Positions 18,298-28,190 of a stretch of 64,000 bases of DNA are shown here, piece by piece. How positions within the stretch are numbered: the stretch's first letter is position 1; each line of letters starts with the position of its first letter. Made by a program: the position numbers and the translations under genes. The notes under the pieces were generated by a model. The model worked only from the letters and a program-made list of their open reading frames with translations. It was not told the origin of the DNA and made no database searches. Origin of the DNA: Lutimaribacter pacificus (lineage in GTDB: Bacteria; Pseudomonadota; Alphaproteobacteria; Rhodobacterales; Rhodobacteraceae); assembly GCF_900142185.1 (NCBI RefSeq), contig NZ_FQZZ01000001.1, positions 558,001 through 622,000 of the forward strand, written 5' to 3'.

Positions 18298-18968
18298 CAG
18301 GGACGCTCCTGCATCGGGTAGTGGCGGCGCAGGGCCATGATGTCCTGCGGGCCGAGGGTTTTGGCGGCGTTGCTGTCCTCGGAAAAGACCGACACGCCGT
18401 CATAGGCAGGATTGCGGATATCGGTCATGAAGCCAAGCGCCTGTGTCACCTCTTCCAGCATGGCGGATTCGTATTGCCGGATCGACAGGTTGGTGGAAAA
18501 GGCGATGATCGCGCGGGTGATCTCGTGCCGGTTCGTCCACCAGACGCGCACGGTGGCGCCGCGGATCGTGGCACCCTCGATAGTGTCGAGCCCGCTGCCG
18601 CTGACCGGCGTGCTGCCATCTGTATCCAGCAGGTAGATGCGGATATGGGCGTGCCCGGGGTCGTCGGTGATGACCAGCCGCAACCCGGCCCCGGCATCGT
18701 TGAGATATTGCACCGCGCGGATCAGGGCGGCGCGGGCGCGCATCTGCCGCCCGCCCAGGTAGGCGCGGTCGATCCGCGCGATGGCGACGCGCAGGGGCGA
18801 CAGGGTGTCCCAGCGGATCAGCGGCTTGGTGCAGGCACCGCCGGGGGCCGCGCCGCAGGCGACGAGGCGATAGAAATCGTCGTCGGTCAGCAGGCCGGTG
18901 GTGGCCACATACTCGCCTGCCTGCGCGGGCAGCGCCAGAAGGCCAAGGATGCCTGCCGCCCGCCACAT
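18297..18968 (-). CDS. secreted DUF2927-family protein
   Basis: A 223-aa protein with a signal peptide (MWRAAGILGLLALPAQAGEY) and the DUF2927 fold. The diagnostic region is the helix LEEVTQALGFMTD followed by AYDGVSVFSED. That helix resembles the metzincin zinc helix HExxHxxG but lacks the first His, so I would not assume protease activity. It is expected in the periplasm or outside the cell. It overlaps the downstream LysE gene (TGATG on the minus strand) and starts 5 bp after mtnP, so the three are likely cotranscribed. Function unknown. Confidence 0.82.
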   Translation of the reverse strand: MWRAAGILGLLALPAQAGEYVATTGLLTDDDFYRLVACGAAPGGACTKPLIRWDTLSPLRVAIARIDRAYLGGRQMRARAALIRAVQYLNDAGAGLRLVITDDPGHAHIRIYLLDTDGSTPVSGSGLDTIEGATIRGATVRVWWTNRHEITRAIIAFSTNLSIRQYESAMLEEVTQALGFMTDIRNPAYDGVSVFSEDSNAAKTLGPQDIMALRRHYPMQERP

Positions 18969-18972
18969 GCCC

Positions 18973-19845
<873 letters not shown>

Positions 19846-19915
19846 GCTGTCATGCCCTTCCCGATAGCGTCGCCTGCCATATTCCGCAGCGCGGCGCCCG
19901 AGCGCAAGGCCGCGA

Positions 19916-20566
19916 TCACGGTGCGCAGGCCAGAAGCGTGCGAATGTCGCCCTGTTCGATCGCCTCCATGTGCCGGGCGATGTGATCGTCCGGCCAGTGC
20001 CACCATGCGAGGTCTTCCAGCAGGGCAACCTGATCCCCGGTGAAACGGCGCCGGACGACGCGCGCGGGGTTGCCCGCGACGACCGAATAGGACGGCACCG
20101 TGCCGCCCACCACCGCGCCCGCGCCGACGATCACGCCGTTGCCGATCCGTACGCCGGGCAGGACGATGGCGTTCATGCCCAGCCAGACGTCGTGGCCGAT
20201 CACCGTGTCGCGGCTGTCGGGCTGTTGCGGGGGCGCGTTCTGCAGGTCGAAGATGCCGAACGGATAGGTCGAGGGCCCGTGGCGGGCATGGTTGGCCGAG
20301 GCTGTGACGAAACGCACCCCATGCGCGATCTGGCAGAAGCGGCCGATCTCGAGCCGCCCTTCGGAGGCGGGATAGAGATAGGGCGCCAGTATCCCGGCCC
20401 AGCCTTGCGGGCTGTCGGGCGGGGTGAAGATCGAGGCATAAGTATAGGCCCCGACAGAGATATTCGGCTGGTCGATGGCATTGGCCAGGAACACGGTGCC
20501 CGGATGCAGTGTGCCATCGGGCAGGGTGACGGGATAGAGCGTGTCGGGATCGGGCAGGCGCGGCAT
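19916..20566 (-). CDS. CatB/Vat-type hexapeptide-repeat acetyltransferase
   Basis: A 216-aa left-handed beta-helix acetyltransferase of the xenobiotic acetyltransferase class. It shows hexapeptide repeats (IGHDVWLGMNAIVLPGVRIGNGVIVGAGAVVGGTVPSY is one continuous repeat region, residues about 135-172), the VAGNPARVVRRRF closing motif, and NHARHGPSTYPF, which in Vat/CatB carries the catalytic His. The ATG at 20566 follows AAAGGAG. Family members acetylate antibiotics (chloramphenicol, streptogramins), but many chromosomal copies act on sugars or unknown alcohols, so resistance should not be assumed. Confidence 0.87.
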   Translation of the reverse strand: MPRLPDPDTLYPVTLPDGTLHPGTVFLANAIDQPNISVGAYTYASIFTPPDSPQGWAGILAPYLYPASEGRLEIGRFCQIAHGVRFVTASANHARHGPSTYPFGIFDLQNAPPQQPDSRDTVIGHDVWLGMNAIVLPGVRIGNGVIVGAGAVVGGTVPSYSVVAGNPARVVRRRFTGDQVALLEDLAWWHWPDDHIARHMEAIEQGDIRTLLACAP

Positions 20567-20845
20567 GGGCGCACTCCTTTCGCTGAAAACCTGTGGAACG
20601 GGATGGTTCAGCGGTGGAAAGTCATCTGTCCGGCCTCCTGACTGCGCCGCTATTTTAGGCGCTGGCGCGCAAAGGTGCAAACGGCCGGGCCTGCGCCGCG
20701 ATGTGGCATACCGAAGAATACCGTGCAAAATCGCCATATTCCTGTATCGGTGCCGCGGATCGCGTTATTTCGCACTCTTCGGGTGGCGGTTTTCGCTGCG
20801 GTGCAGTATGGCCATCCCCGCGAACGGAACAATCAGGACCAGACC

Positions 20846-22474
20846 ATGCGCCGCACCATCATGGCGAGCCTCGCCAACCGCCTTGCCCTGCCCGATCTCA
20901 GCCTGCTCCCGGACGAACGGCTGACGCCCGACCGGCTGCGGATCGAGCTGCTGTCGGGGCTGACCGTGGCGCTGGCGCTGGTGCCCGAGGCGGTGGCCTT
21001 TGCCTTTGTCGCGGGCGTGCATCCGCTGGTCGGGCTTTATGCGGCCTTCCTTGTCGGGCTGATCACCGCGCTGATCGGCGGGCGGCCCGGCATGATCTCG
21101 GGCGCGACCGGCGCGCTGGCGGTGGTCATGGTGGCGCTGGTGGCCGAACATGGCGTGGAATACCTGTTCGCCACGGTGGTTCTGATGGGCATTCTGCAGA
21201 TCGTCGCGGGCGTCATGCAATGGGGCAAGTTCATCCGGCTGGTGCCGCATCCGGTCATGCTGGGTTTTGTCAACGGGCTGGCCATCGTGATCTTCCTGGC
21301 GCAGCTCGGCCAGTTCAAGGTGCCCGGCACGACCGAGGCCACGGGCCACGGCCCGGGCGGCGGCGAATGGCTGTCGGGGATGCAGCTATACACGATGCTG
21401 GGGCTGGTGGCGCTGACCATGGCGATCATCTGGGTAATGCCGCGCCTCACGCGCGTCGTTCCCGCGCCGCTGGCCGGGATCGGCGTCGTGGCGGGGCTGG
21501 TGATCGCGCTGGGGCTGGACGTGCCGCGGGTGGGCGACATGGCCTCGATCCGGGGCGGGCTGCCGCCGTTTCACATCCCCGCCGTGCCGCTGAGCTGGGA
21601 AACGCTGGAGATCATCCTGCCCTACGCGGTGATCCTGGCCGCGATCGGGCTGATCGAGTCGCTGCTGACGCTGAACCTTGTGGGCGAGATCACCGGCAAG
21701 CGGGGCGGCGCGTCGCAGGAATGCGTCGCGCAGGGCGTGGCCAATACCGTGACCGGATTTTTCGGCGGCATGGGCGGCTGCGCGATGATCGGGCAATCCA
21801 TGATCAACGTGAAATCCGGCGGTCGCACCCGTGTGGCGGGCATCGCTGCGGCGCTGTTCCTGCTGGTCTTCATCCTGTTCGCCGCGCCGGTGATCGAACT
21901 GATCCCGCTGGCCGCGCTGGTTGGCGTGATGTTCATGGTGGTGATCGGGACATTTGCGTGGAATTCGCTGACCATCCTGCGCAAGGTGCCGCTGACCGAT
22001 GCCTTCGTCATCCTGCTGGTGACGGCGGTGACGGTGATGGAGGACCTGGCGGTCGCGGTGGTCGTGGGCGTGATCGTTTCGGCGCTGGCCTATGCGTGGA
22101 ACAACGCGCGCCGCATCCATGCGAAAACCCATGACACGCCCGAGGGCGCGCGCGTCTACCAGGTGCAGGGGCCGCTGTTCTTCGGCTCGGCCGAAGGGTT
22201 TGTCGAGATGTTCGACATCGCGCGCGATCCCGGCCTTGTCATCGTCGATTTCGCCGACAGCCGCGTGGTGGATCAATCCGCCTTGCAGGCGATCGAGGCG
22301 GTGGCCGCGAAATACCAGGCCGCCGGCAAGCGGATCGAACTGCGCCACCTGAGCCGGGATTGCCACAAGCTGCTGAAAAAGGCGGGGCACCTGATGGTCG
22401 ACAGCGATGACGACCCCGATTACGCGCTGGCGGTGGATTACGGCGTGCGCACCGGCATCCTGGCCGGGCACTGA
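20846..22474 (+). CDS. SulP-family anion transporter with STAS domain
   Basis: A 542-aa inner-membrane transporter of the SLC26/SulP type. The transmembrane part includes the family signature region LSGLTVALALVPEAVAFAF and GLYAAFLVGLITALIGG, and the motif QGVANTVTGFFGGMGGCAMIGQS. A C-terminal STAS domain (about residues 430-535) contains IVDFADSRVVDQSALQAIEAV. Members move sulfate, bicarbonate or dicarboxylates. In marine alphaproteobacteria both sulfate and bicarbonate are plausible. The start at 20846 follows CAGGA and is not the first ATG in the frame. The preceding 279 bp is a divergent promoter region with no gene. Confidence 0.93.
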   Translation: MRRTIMASLANRLALPDLSLLPDERLTPDRLRIELLSGLTVALALVPEAVAFAFVAGVHPLVGLYAAFLVGLITALIGGRPGMISGATGALAVVMVALVAEHGVEYLFATVVLMGILQIVAGVMQWGKFIRLVPHPVMLGFVNGLAIVIFLAQLGQFKVPGTTEATGHGPGGGEWLSGMQLYTMLGLVALTMAIIWVMPRLTRVVPAPLAGIGVVAGLVIALGLDVPRVGDMASIRGGLPPFHIPAVPLSWETLEIILPYAVILAAIGLIESLLTLNLVGEITGKRGGASQECVAQGVANTVTGFFGGMGGCAMIGQSMINVKSGGRTRVAGIAAALFLLVFILFAAPVIELIPLAALVGVMFMVVIGTFAWNSLTILRKVPLTDAFVILLVTAVTVMEDLAVAVVVGVIVSALAYAWNNARRIHAKTHDTPEGARVYQVQGPLFFGSAEGFVEMFDIARDPGLVIVDFADSRVVDQSALQAIEAVAAKYQAAGKRIELRHLSRDCHKLLKKAGHLMVDSDDDPDYALAVDYGVRTGILAGH

Positions 22475-22484
22475 AGCGGGGCTG

Positions 22485-22520
22485 GCAGGTAGCATGGGGA
22501 CTCTGCCCCCCGTCACCTGC
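22485..22520. terminator. nested GC hairpin between convergent genes
   Basis: An inner stem GGGG(22496-22499)/CCCC(22506-22509) sits inside an outer stem GCAGGT(22485-22490)/ACCTGC(22515-22520), just past the SulP stop and before the stop of the converging flavin reductase gene. It could terminate transcription from both sides. It resembles a GC-rich intergenic element that I recall from many Rhodobacterales and is followed by a relative of the CCCCCCGGAGTATTT motif. Confidence 0.5.
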
Positions 22521-22567
22521 GGCACCCCCCCCGGGATGTATCCCGAGAGAGGAAGCAGCGCGGCGGA

Positions 22568-23173
22568 TCAGTCGTCGGGGCGGGCGAGGCTGAAGAGGTC
22601 GGTGATCGACGAATAATCGCGGTAGCCCAGCCGCGTCAGCGGGCGGTAGCTGGTGATATCGAAGATCCCGTCCTTCAGGCAATCGTCGCGCAGGTAGATG
22701 CCCGTGACCTCGCCCAGCACCATGTAGTTGGCTGCGCCCCGCAGCCGGATGATGTCCACCAGCGTGCATTCCAGCGCTGCCGGCACGCCCCCGACGCGGG
22801 CGCAGGGGATGGTTTCGCACTCCACACGGGTCAGCCCGGCACGGTCGAATTCCGATTGCCCGGCCGGGATCGTCGCGCTTGAGGCGTTCATCGCGTCGCG
22901 CATCGCATATTCCACGATATTCACGCAGAACACGCCGGTATCGCGGATATTGCCGACGCTGTCCTTGGTGCCGTCACGGTCGGGTTTCGTGCCGGTCGAG
23001 GCGAACATCACCTGCGGCGGCACGTAAGCGGTGGCGTTGAAGAAGGAATAGGGGGCGAGGTTGTCGATCCCGTCCTTGCCACGGGTCGAGATCCAGCCGA
23101 TCGGGCGCGGCGTGACGATCGCGTTGAACGGGTTGTGCGGCAGGCCGTGGCCGTTTTTCGGTTCGTAAAACAT
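22568..23173 (-). CDS. flavin reductase-like FMN-binding protein
   Basis: A 201-aa protein of the flavin_reduct (split-barrel FMN-binding) family. Typical features are NPFNAIVTPRPIGWISTRG near the N-terminus, LAPYSFFNATAYVPPQVMF, and DTGVFCVNIVEYAMRDAMN. Such proteins reduce FMN with NAD(P)H for partner monooxygenases, or act as stand-alone oxidoreductases. The start at 23173 follows GAAGGGA. No monooxygenase partner is adjacent; the P450 gene 1.4 kb away uses a different kind of partner. Exact role unknown. Confidence 0.9.
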   Translation of the reverse strand: MFYEPKNGHGLPHNPFNAIVTPRPIGWISTRGKDGIDNLAPYSFFNATAYVPPQVMFASTGTKPDRDGTKDSVGNIRDTGVFCVNIVEYAMRDAMNASSATIPAGQSEFDRAGLTRVECETIPCARVGGVPAALECTLVDIIRLRGAANYMVLGEVTGIYLRDDCLKDGIFDITSYRPLTRLGYRDYSSITDLFSLARPDD

Positions 23174-23253
23174 TGCTGTCCCTTCGTGTCGCGTTTGTGC
23201 CAGACCTAGCGCCATGCTAGGGGGCTTTCCAGCGGAATCAGGGGGTTGGCGCG

Positions 23254-23739
23254 GTGTTCGATCTGGCGCGGGAGCGGGACAGCGATTGGTGGGAGGTCGA
23301 GGCGCTTTACGACCTGTGCTTTGCGCCCGGGCGCGAGGCGTTGTCGAGCTATCGTTTGCGCGACGGCGTGCCGCCGGTGGCCGATCTGTCGCTTGTGGCG
23401 CGGGATGGCGAAGGCATCCTGGCCGGGGCGATCCGGTTCTGGCCGGTGCTGGTGGGCGGGCGGCGGGCGCTGTTGCTGGGGCCGGTGGCGGTGCACCCCA
23501 CGCGGCAGGGCGAGGGGCTGGGCGCGCTTTTGATCCGCGACGGGCTGGCGCGCGCGGCGGCGCTGGGCTGGGAGCGGGTGATGCTGGTGGGCGACGCGCC
23601 CTATTACGCGCGGTTCGGGTTTCACCGGCTGGACAACGTGGAAATGCCGCCGCCGACCAACCCCGACCGTGTTCTGGGCCACGACCTGACCCCCGGCGCA
23701 TGGGCCGGTGTCACGGGCCGGGTGGAGCGCGTGACTTGA
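23254..23739 (+). CDS. GNAT N-acetyltransferase
   Basis: A 161-aa GNAT-fold protein of the YhbS type. Acetyl-CoA binding is shown by GPVAVHPTRQGEGLGALLIRDGL (the R/Q-x-x-G-x-G/A loop), and the C-terminal YYARFGFHRL is typical of this subgroup. It begins with a GTG, with a purine-rich AGGGGG about 8 bases upstream. It is divergent from the flavin reductase. The substrate cannot be told from sequence. Confidence 0.87.
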   Translation: MFDLARERDSDWWEVEALYDLCFAPGREALSSYRLRDGVPPVADLSLVARDGEGILAGAIRFWPVLVGGRRALLLGPVAVHPTRQGEGLGALLIRDGLARAAALGWERVMLVGDAPYYARFGFHRLDNVEMPPPTNPDRVLGHDLTPGAWAGVTGRVERVT

Positions 23740-23786
23740 ATGGCGCCTCCGGCTTCCCAATCTATTGAGGGCGGGAAGGAGAACCC

Positions 23787-24554
23787 ATGGATATCGACAT
23801 CGCCGATCCGGCCCCCATCGACCTCGATGCCGAGATGGCTGCGCTGGCACGCCGTTACGCGGCGGCGGGGGGCGTGGGCATCCAGGTGCTGAACCTGATC
23901 GGCGGGCGGGCCGAGGGGCTGCTGGAGCGTCTGCCGGCCGGGGTGCGGGGCAACCTGGACGGTGCCACCGAGCGCGCGCTGAGGCTGGCGATGCGGGCGG
24001 CGCAGGGCTCGCGCGGGGTGGTGGGCGACCAGCCCGGATGGCTGAATACCGCGGTGACCACCGCGATGGGGGTGGCGGGCGGCTTCGGCGGCCTGCCCTC
24101 GGCCATGGCGGAACTGCCGGTCACCACCACGGTGCTGCTGCGCACGATCCAGGGGGTTGCCGCCGAACACGGGTTCGACCCGGCCGCCGGGAACGTGCAG
24201 TTCGATTGCATCCGGGTTCTGGCCAGCGCCGGCCCGCTGGAGGACGACGACGGCAGCGACCTGGCCTTCATCGGCACGCGGCTGACCCTGACGGGCGCCA
24301 CGCTGAACGGGCTGATCGCGCGGGTCGCGCCGCGGCTGGCCACGGTGCTGGGGCAGAAACTGGCGGCTCAGACCGTGCCGGTGCTGGGCGCGGTGGCCGG
24401 TGCGGCCACGAATTACGCCTATACCAGCTATTACCAGGAAATGGCGCATGTGCATTTCCGCCTGCGCCGGCTGGCGATCGACGCCGATACCGCCCATGCC
24501 GAGCTGCTGGAGGATCTGCGGCGGCGGGTGGCGCCGAAGCTTAGCCGGATGTAG
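23787..24554 (+). CDS. EcsC-family protein
   Basis: A 255-aa protein matching the EcsC family, named from a Bacillus ABC transporter operon but mostly of unknown function. The pattern is characteristic: two hydrophobic Gly/Ala-rich stretches (VTTAMGVAGGFGGLPSAMAELPVTTTVLLRTI region at residues about 90-120, and GAVAGAATNYAYTSYYQEMAHVHFRLR near 200-225). A clear AAGGAG precedes the ATG. It lies 48 bp after the GNAT gene and 60 bp before the P450 gene. A membrane-associated role is inferred. Confidence 0.85.
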   Translation: MDIDIADPAPIDLDAEMAALARRYAAAGGVGIQVLNLIGGRAEGLLERLPAGVRGNLDGATERALRLAMRAAQGSRGVVGDQPGWLNTAVTTAMGVAGGFGGLPSAMAELPVTTTVLLRTIQGVAAEHGFDPAAGNVQFDCIRVLASAGPLEDDDGSDLAFIGTRLTLTGATLNGLIARVAPRLATVLGQKLAAQTVPVLGAVAGAATNYAYTSYYQEMAHVHFRLRRLAIDADTAHAELLEDLRRRVAPKLSRM

Positions 24555-24613
24555 CCTGCGCCCCTTGCCTGCTGGTCGCGTGGCGCGCAAACTTCGCCGC
24601 AGGAGGAGCGCCC

Positions 24614-25774
24614 ATGTCCGATGCACCCGTCTACGAGATCGACCCGCAGGCATTCTGGCGCGATCCCTATCCCGATCTTCGGCATATGCGCGCGGCGGCG
24701 CCCATCGCCTATGTGCCGCAACTGGGCGCCACCCTGATCACGCGGCGCGACGATATCTTTGTCAGCGAAAAGAAGATCGAGGTGTTTTCCTCGCACCAGC
24801 CCGACGGCCTGATGACGGTGCTGATGGGCGACAACATGATGCGCAAGGACGGTGCCGCGCATATGGACGAGCGGCGGGCGATCTTCCCCACCGTGTCGCC
24901 GAGGACGGTCAGGGATGTGTGGAAACGGCAGTTCGAGGCGGCGGCGGCCCGCGCGCTGGACCGGTTGGCGGGGCGCGGCGGGACCGACCTGGTCCGGGAT
25001 TACGCGATGGAGGTCAGCGCCGAGGCGCTGAAATCCATGACCGGCCTGACCAACATGACCTGGCAGGAAATGGACCGCGTGAGCCAGGGCATGATCGACG
25101 GCTGTGCCAACTATGCCGGCGATCCGGCGGTCGAGGCGCGGTGCCACGATTGCACCGCCTCGATCGACCGGCATATCGACGCGCGGCTGCCGGAGCTGCG
25201 CGATGCGCCGGACCAGTCGCTGATTTCGGTGCAGATCGCGGCGGGGCTGTCGGGGGCGCAGATGCGCGCCAATGTGAAGCTGGCGATCTCGGGCGGTCAG
25301 AACGAGCCGCGCGACGCCATCGCGGGCGCGGCCTGGGCGCTGCTGGCCCATCCCGACTGGCGCGAGGCGGTGCGCGCGGGCGAGGTAAGCTGGTTGCAGG
25401 TGTTCGAGGAATACGCCCGCTGGATCAGTCCCATCGGCATGTCGCCGCGCCGGATCGCGCAGCGCCACGAGGTCGGCGGCGTCACGCTCGATCCCGGCGA
25501 CCGGCTGTTTTTCATGTTCGGGTCGGGCAACCGCGACGAGGCGGTGTTCGCCCGGCCCGATATCTTCGACCCGACGCAGGACATATCCGCCGCGATTTCC
25601 TTTGGCGCGGGGCCGCATTTCTGCGCCGGCGCCTGGGCGTCGCGCTGCCTGATCGCCGAGGTGGCACTGCCGATGCTGTTCGACCGCTTTCCCGGAATCG
25701 CGCTGGCGGGCGAGGTGCCGTTCGGCGGCTGGGCGTTTCGCGGGCCGCTGTCGGTGCCGGTGCGGCTGGGCTGA
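24614..25774 (+). CDS. cytochrome P450
   Basis: A 386-aa soluble bacterial P450. The heme-ligand loop is FGAGPHFCAGAW (Cys at about residue 337), with EEYARW as the K-helix ExxR. The I-helix, which normally reads AGxD/ETT, reads AISGGQNEPRDAI: the acid is kept, but the oxygen-activating Thr is replaced by Pro. This may alter oxygen activation. An AGGAGG ribosome site precedes the ATG. No ferredoxin or reductase gene is adjacent, so electron partners must come from elsewhere. Substrate unknown. Confidence 0.92.
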   Translation: MSDAPVYEIDPQAFWRDPYPDLRHMRAAAPIAYVPQLGATLITRRDDIFVSEKKIEVFSSHQPDGLMTVLMGDNMMRKDGAAHMDERRAIFPTVSPRTVRDVWKRQFEAAAARALDRLAGRGGTDLVRDYAMEVSAEALKSMTGLTNMTWQEMDRVSQGMIDGCANYAGDPAVEARCHDCTASIDRHIDARLPELRDAPDQSLISVQIAAGLSGAQMRANVKLAISGGQNEPRDAIAGAAWALLAHPDWREAVRAGEVSWLQVFEEYARWISPIGMSPRRIAQRHEVGGVTLDPGDRLFFMFGSGNRDEAVFARPDIFDPTQDISAAISFGAGPHFCAGAWASRCLIAEVALPMLFDRFPGIALAGEVPFGGWAFRGPLSVPVRLG

Positions 25775-25783
25775 GCGCGGGTA

Positions 25784-28027
25784 TCAGCCGCCGTTGCGCA
25801 GGTGTTCCAGCACCGCGCTGCGCACCGACATCTCGCCCCGGTCGCGGGCGGCGTGGATCACGCCGCGCAGATCGTCCAGGTTGGTGCGCCGCAGCATGTT
25901 CTTTACCGGCCCGATCGAGGCCGGGCGCATCGACAGGTTGGGGATGCCGATGGCGGCCAGGCAGGCGGCCTCGACGGGGCGGCCCGCATCCTCGCCGCAA
26001 AAGCTGAGGTCGGTGTCCGATGCCTCGCACCGCGCCACGATCTGTTCGAGAAAGGTCAGGAACGACACGTTCAGCGTATCGTAGCGGCGGCGCACCCGTT
26101 CGTTTTCGCGGTCGGCGGCAAAGAAGAACTGTTTGAGGTCGTTGCCGCCGATCGACAGGAAATCCACCATCTCGAAGAACCTGTCGGGCGCGAAGGCGAG
26201 GCTGGGGGTTTCCAGCATCGCGCCCACCTCGATCTTTTCGGGGATGACGTGGCCCAGGATCTTTTCGCGCGCGATCGCCTTGTCCATCTCGGCCTGCGCG
26301 GCGGTGAATTCCTCGAACTGCGCGACAAAGGGGAACATCACCGTCAGCGGCCGCCCGGCGGCGGCGCGCAGCAGCGCCTGCAACTGCATCCTGAGAACGC
26401 CCGGCTTGTCCAGCCCGACCCGGATCGCCCGCCAGCCGAGCGCGGGGTTGGGTTCGTCGTTGGGCTTCATGTAGGGCAGCACCTTGTCCGAACCGATATC
26501 GAGCGTGCGGAACACCACGCGCTTGCCCTGTGCCGCATCCAGCACGCGGGCGTAAAGCGCGGCCAGCTCGTGCCGCTTGGGCATCTGGTTGCGCACGAGG
26601 AACTGCAGCTCGGTGCGAAACAGGCCCACCCCCTCGGCGCCCGACCCTTCGAGGCTGGGCAGGTCGGCCATCAGGCCCGCGTTCATGTGCAGCCCGATCG
26701 TCTTGCCGCACAGTGTCGTCGCCGGTTTGTCGCGGATCGAGGCATAGCGTTCCAGCGCCTGCGCCTGCATGGCGATCTTGTCGCGGAAGGCGGAAACGAC
26801 GGTTTCGTCGGGGCGCAGGTGCACGATGCCCTGTTCGCCGTCGACCATGATGTGATCGCCGTTCAGCGCCTCGGTGGTGATGCGTTCGGCATGGATCACC
26901 AGCGGGATCGCCAGCGCGCGGGCGACGATGGCGGCATGGCTGCCGACCGATCCTTCCTCGAGCACGATTCCCTTGAGGTTGCGGCCGTAATCGAGCAGTT
27001 CCGCCGGCCCGATATTGCGGGCGATCAGGATCGGGTCGGGGGGCATCTCGGCGCCGGTTTCGCTGCCCTGTCCGGTCAGGATGCGCAGCAGGCGATTCGA
27101 CAGGTCGTCGAGATCGTGCAACCGCCCGCGCAGGTAGGGATCGCTGACCTGGCTCATCCGCGCGCGCGCGGCGGATTGTTCCTTTTCCACCGCTGCCTCG
27201 GCCGACAGGCCGCGGGCAATGTCCTCTTCCATGCGGCGCATCCAGCCCTTGGAATTGGCGAACATCCGGTAGGCTTCCAGCACCTCCATCTGTTCCTTGT
27301 CGCCGGTGGCCGCGCCCTGCAACATCTGGTCGACGCGCACGCGCAGGTGGTCGACCGCCTCGTGCAGGCGGCCAAGCTCCTTGTGGGGGTCTTCGGCCAC
27401 CGGGTTGGTGATCACCACGCGCGGCTCGTGCAGCCAGACATGGCCCTGCGCGGCGCCCTCCTGCCCGGTGGTGCCGCGGAACATGACCGGCTGCTGGTGC
27501 CGCGCCTTGAGCGCCGCGCCCTCGCCCACGAAGGCGCCCAGCTCGGTCATCTCGGCCAGCACCATCGCCACCACTTCCAGCGCATAGACCTCGTCCGAGG
27601 AAAACTCGCGCGCCTCGCGCGACTGCACGACCAGAACGCCCAGCTTTTCGCCCAGCCGCTGCACCGGGATGCCGAGGAACGAGGAATAGATCTCCTCGCC
27701 CGTTTCGGGCATGTAGCGGAACCCTTTTTCGGTGGGCGCATCGGCCGAGTTGACGATCTTGCCGGTGCGCGCCACGCGGCCCACCAGCCCCTCGCCCAGC
27801 CGCATCCGGGTCTGGTGCACTGCTTCCGCCTTGAGGCCCTCGGTCGCGCACAGCTCCAGCGTTTCGTCGTCGCGGAACAGGTAGATCGAGCACACCTCGG
27901 TTCCCATCGAATCCGCGATCAGATGGGTGATCTTGTCCAGCCGCTCCTGGCCCGCGGCCTCTTCGGCCATGGTGTCGCGCAACCGGCGCAGCAGCTTGCG
28001 GCTTTCGCTTTCGGTGGTTTCTGGCAT
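25784..28027 (-). CDS. ptsP: nitrogen-PTS enzyme I (PtsP), GAF plus PEP phosphotransferase
   Basis: A 747-aa enzyme that takes phosphate from PEP and starts the regulatory PTS-Ntr chain (PtsP, NPr, EIIANtr), linking nitrogen/carbon status to potassium and envelope control. An N-terminal GAF domain (about residues 17-150; EVCSIYLFRDDETLELCATEG) senses small molecules. The phospho-histidine region is EEGSVGSHAAIVARAL. The C-terminal PEP-binding barrel shows NAGLMADLPSLEGSGAEGVGLFRTE, MKPNDEPNPALGWRAIR and LSIGGNDLKQFFFAADREN. It follows lysC on the same strand across a 163-bp gap with a dyad. Confidence 0.96.
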   Translation of the reverse strand: MPETTESESRKLLRRLRDTMAEEAAGQERLDKITHLIADSMGTEVCSIYLFRDDETLELCATEGLKAEAVHQTRMRLGEGLVGRVARTGKIVNSADAPTEKGFRYMPETGEEIYSSFLGIPVQRLGEKLGVLVVQSREAREFSSDEVYALEVVAMVLAEMTELGAFVGEGAALKARHQQPVMFRGTTGQEGAAQGHVWLHEPRVVITNPVAEDPHKELGRLHEAVDHLRVRVDQMLQGAATGDKEQMEVLEAYRMFANSKGWMRRMEEDIARGLSAEAAVEKEQSAARARMSQVSDPYLRGRLHDLDDLSNRLLRILTGQGSETGAEMPPDPILIARNIGPAELLDYGRNLKGIVLEEGSVGSHAAIVARALAIPLVIHAERITTEALNGDHIMVDGEQGIVHLRPDETVVSAFRDKIAMQAQALERYASIRDKPATTLCGKTIGLHMNAGLMADLPSLEGSGAEGVGLFRTELQFLVRNQMPKRHELAALYARVLDAAQGKRVVFRTLDIGSDKVLPYMKPNDEPNPALGWRAIRVGLDKPGVLRMQLQALLRAAAGRPLTVMFPFVAQFEEFTAAQAEMDKAIAREKILGHVIPEKIEVGAMLETPSLAFAPDRFFEMVDFLSIGGNDLKQFFFAADRENERVRRRYDTLNVSFLTFLEQIVARCEASDTDLSFCGEDAGRPVEAACLAAIGIPNLSMRPASIGPVKNMLRRTNLDDLRGVIHAARDRGEMSVRSAVLEHLRNGG

Positions 28028-28062
28028 GAGTGGTGCCGCTGTCCCAAGGTGGTGCGCCGTCG

Positions 28063-28100
28063 ATCCGGCCCGACATGTTAGAACACAAGGCGGGCCGGAT
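28063..28100. promoter_or_regulatory. 10-bp inverted repeat in the lysC-ptsP gap
   Basis: ATCCGGCCCG (28063-28072) and CGGGCCGGAT (28091-28100) are perfect complements separated by 18 bases, 36 bp before the ptsP start. There is no T run on the minus-strand side. It could be a long-loop RNA hairpin at the end of the lysC message or a regulator site for ptsP. Confidence 0.45.
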
Positions 28101-28190
28101 TTGAACGGGTTTCTCGTAGGCTGCGGTGGAAAGCCGCCGTGCCGATGCCCTTCATGCGTGCGAAACGGGCAGGTCGCGCGGCCCGCAGGC

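Noticed and set aside
19916-20566. Chloramphenicol or streptogramin resistance gene
   Set aside because: The fold fits CatB/Vat, but many chromosomal relatives are not resistance enzymes, and there is no mobile context.
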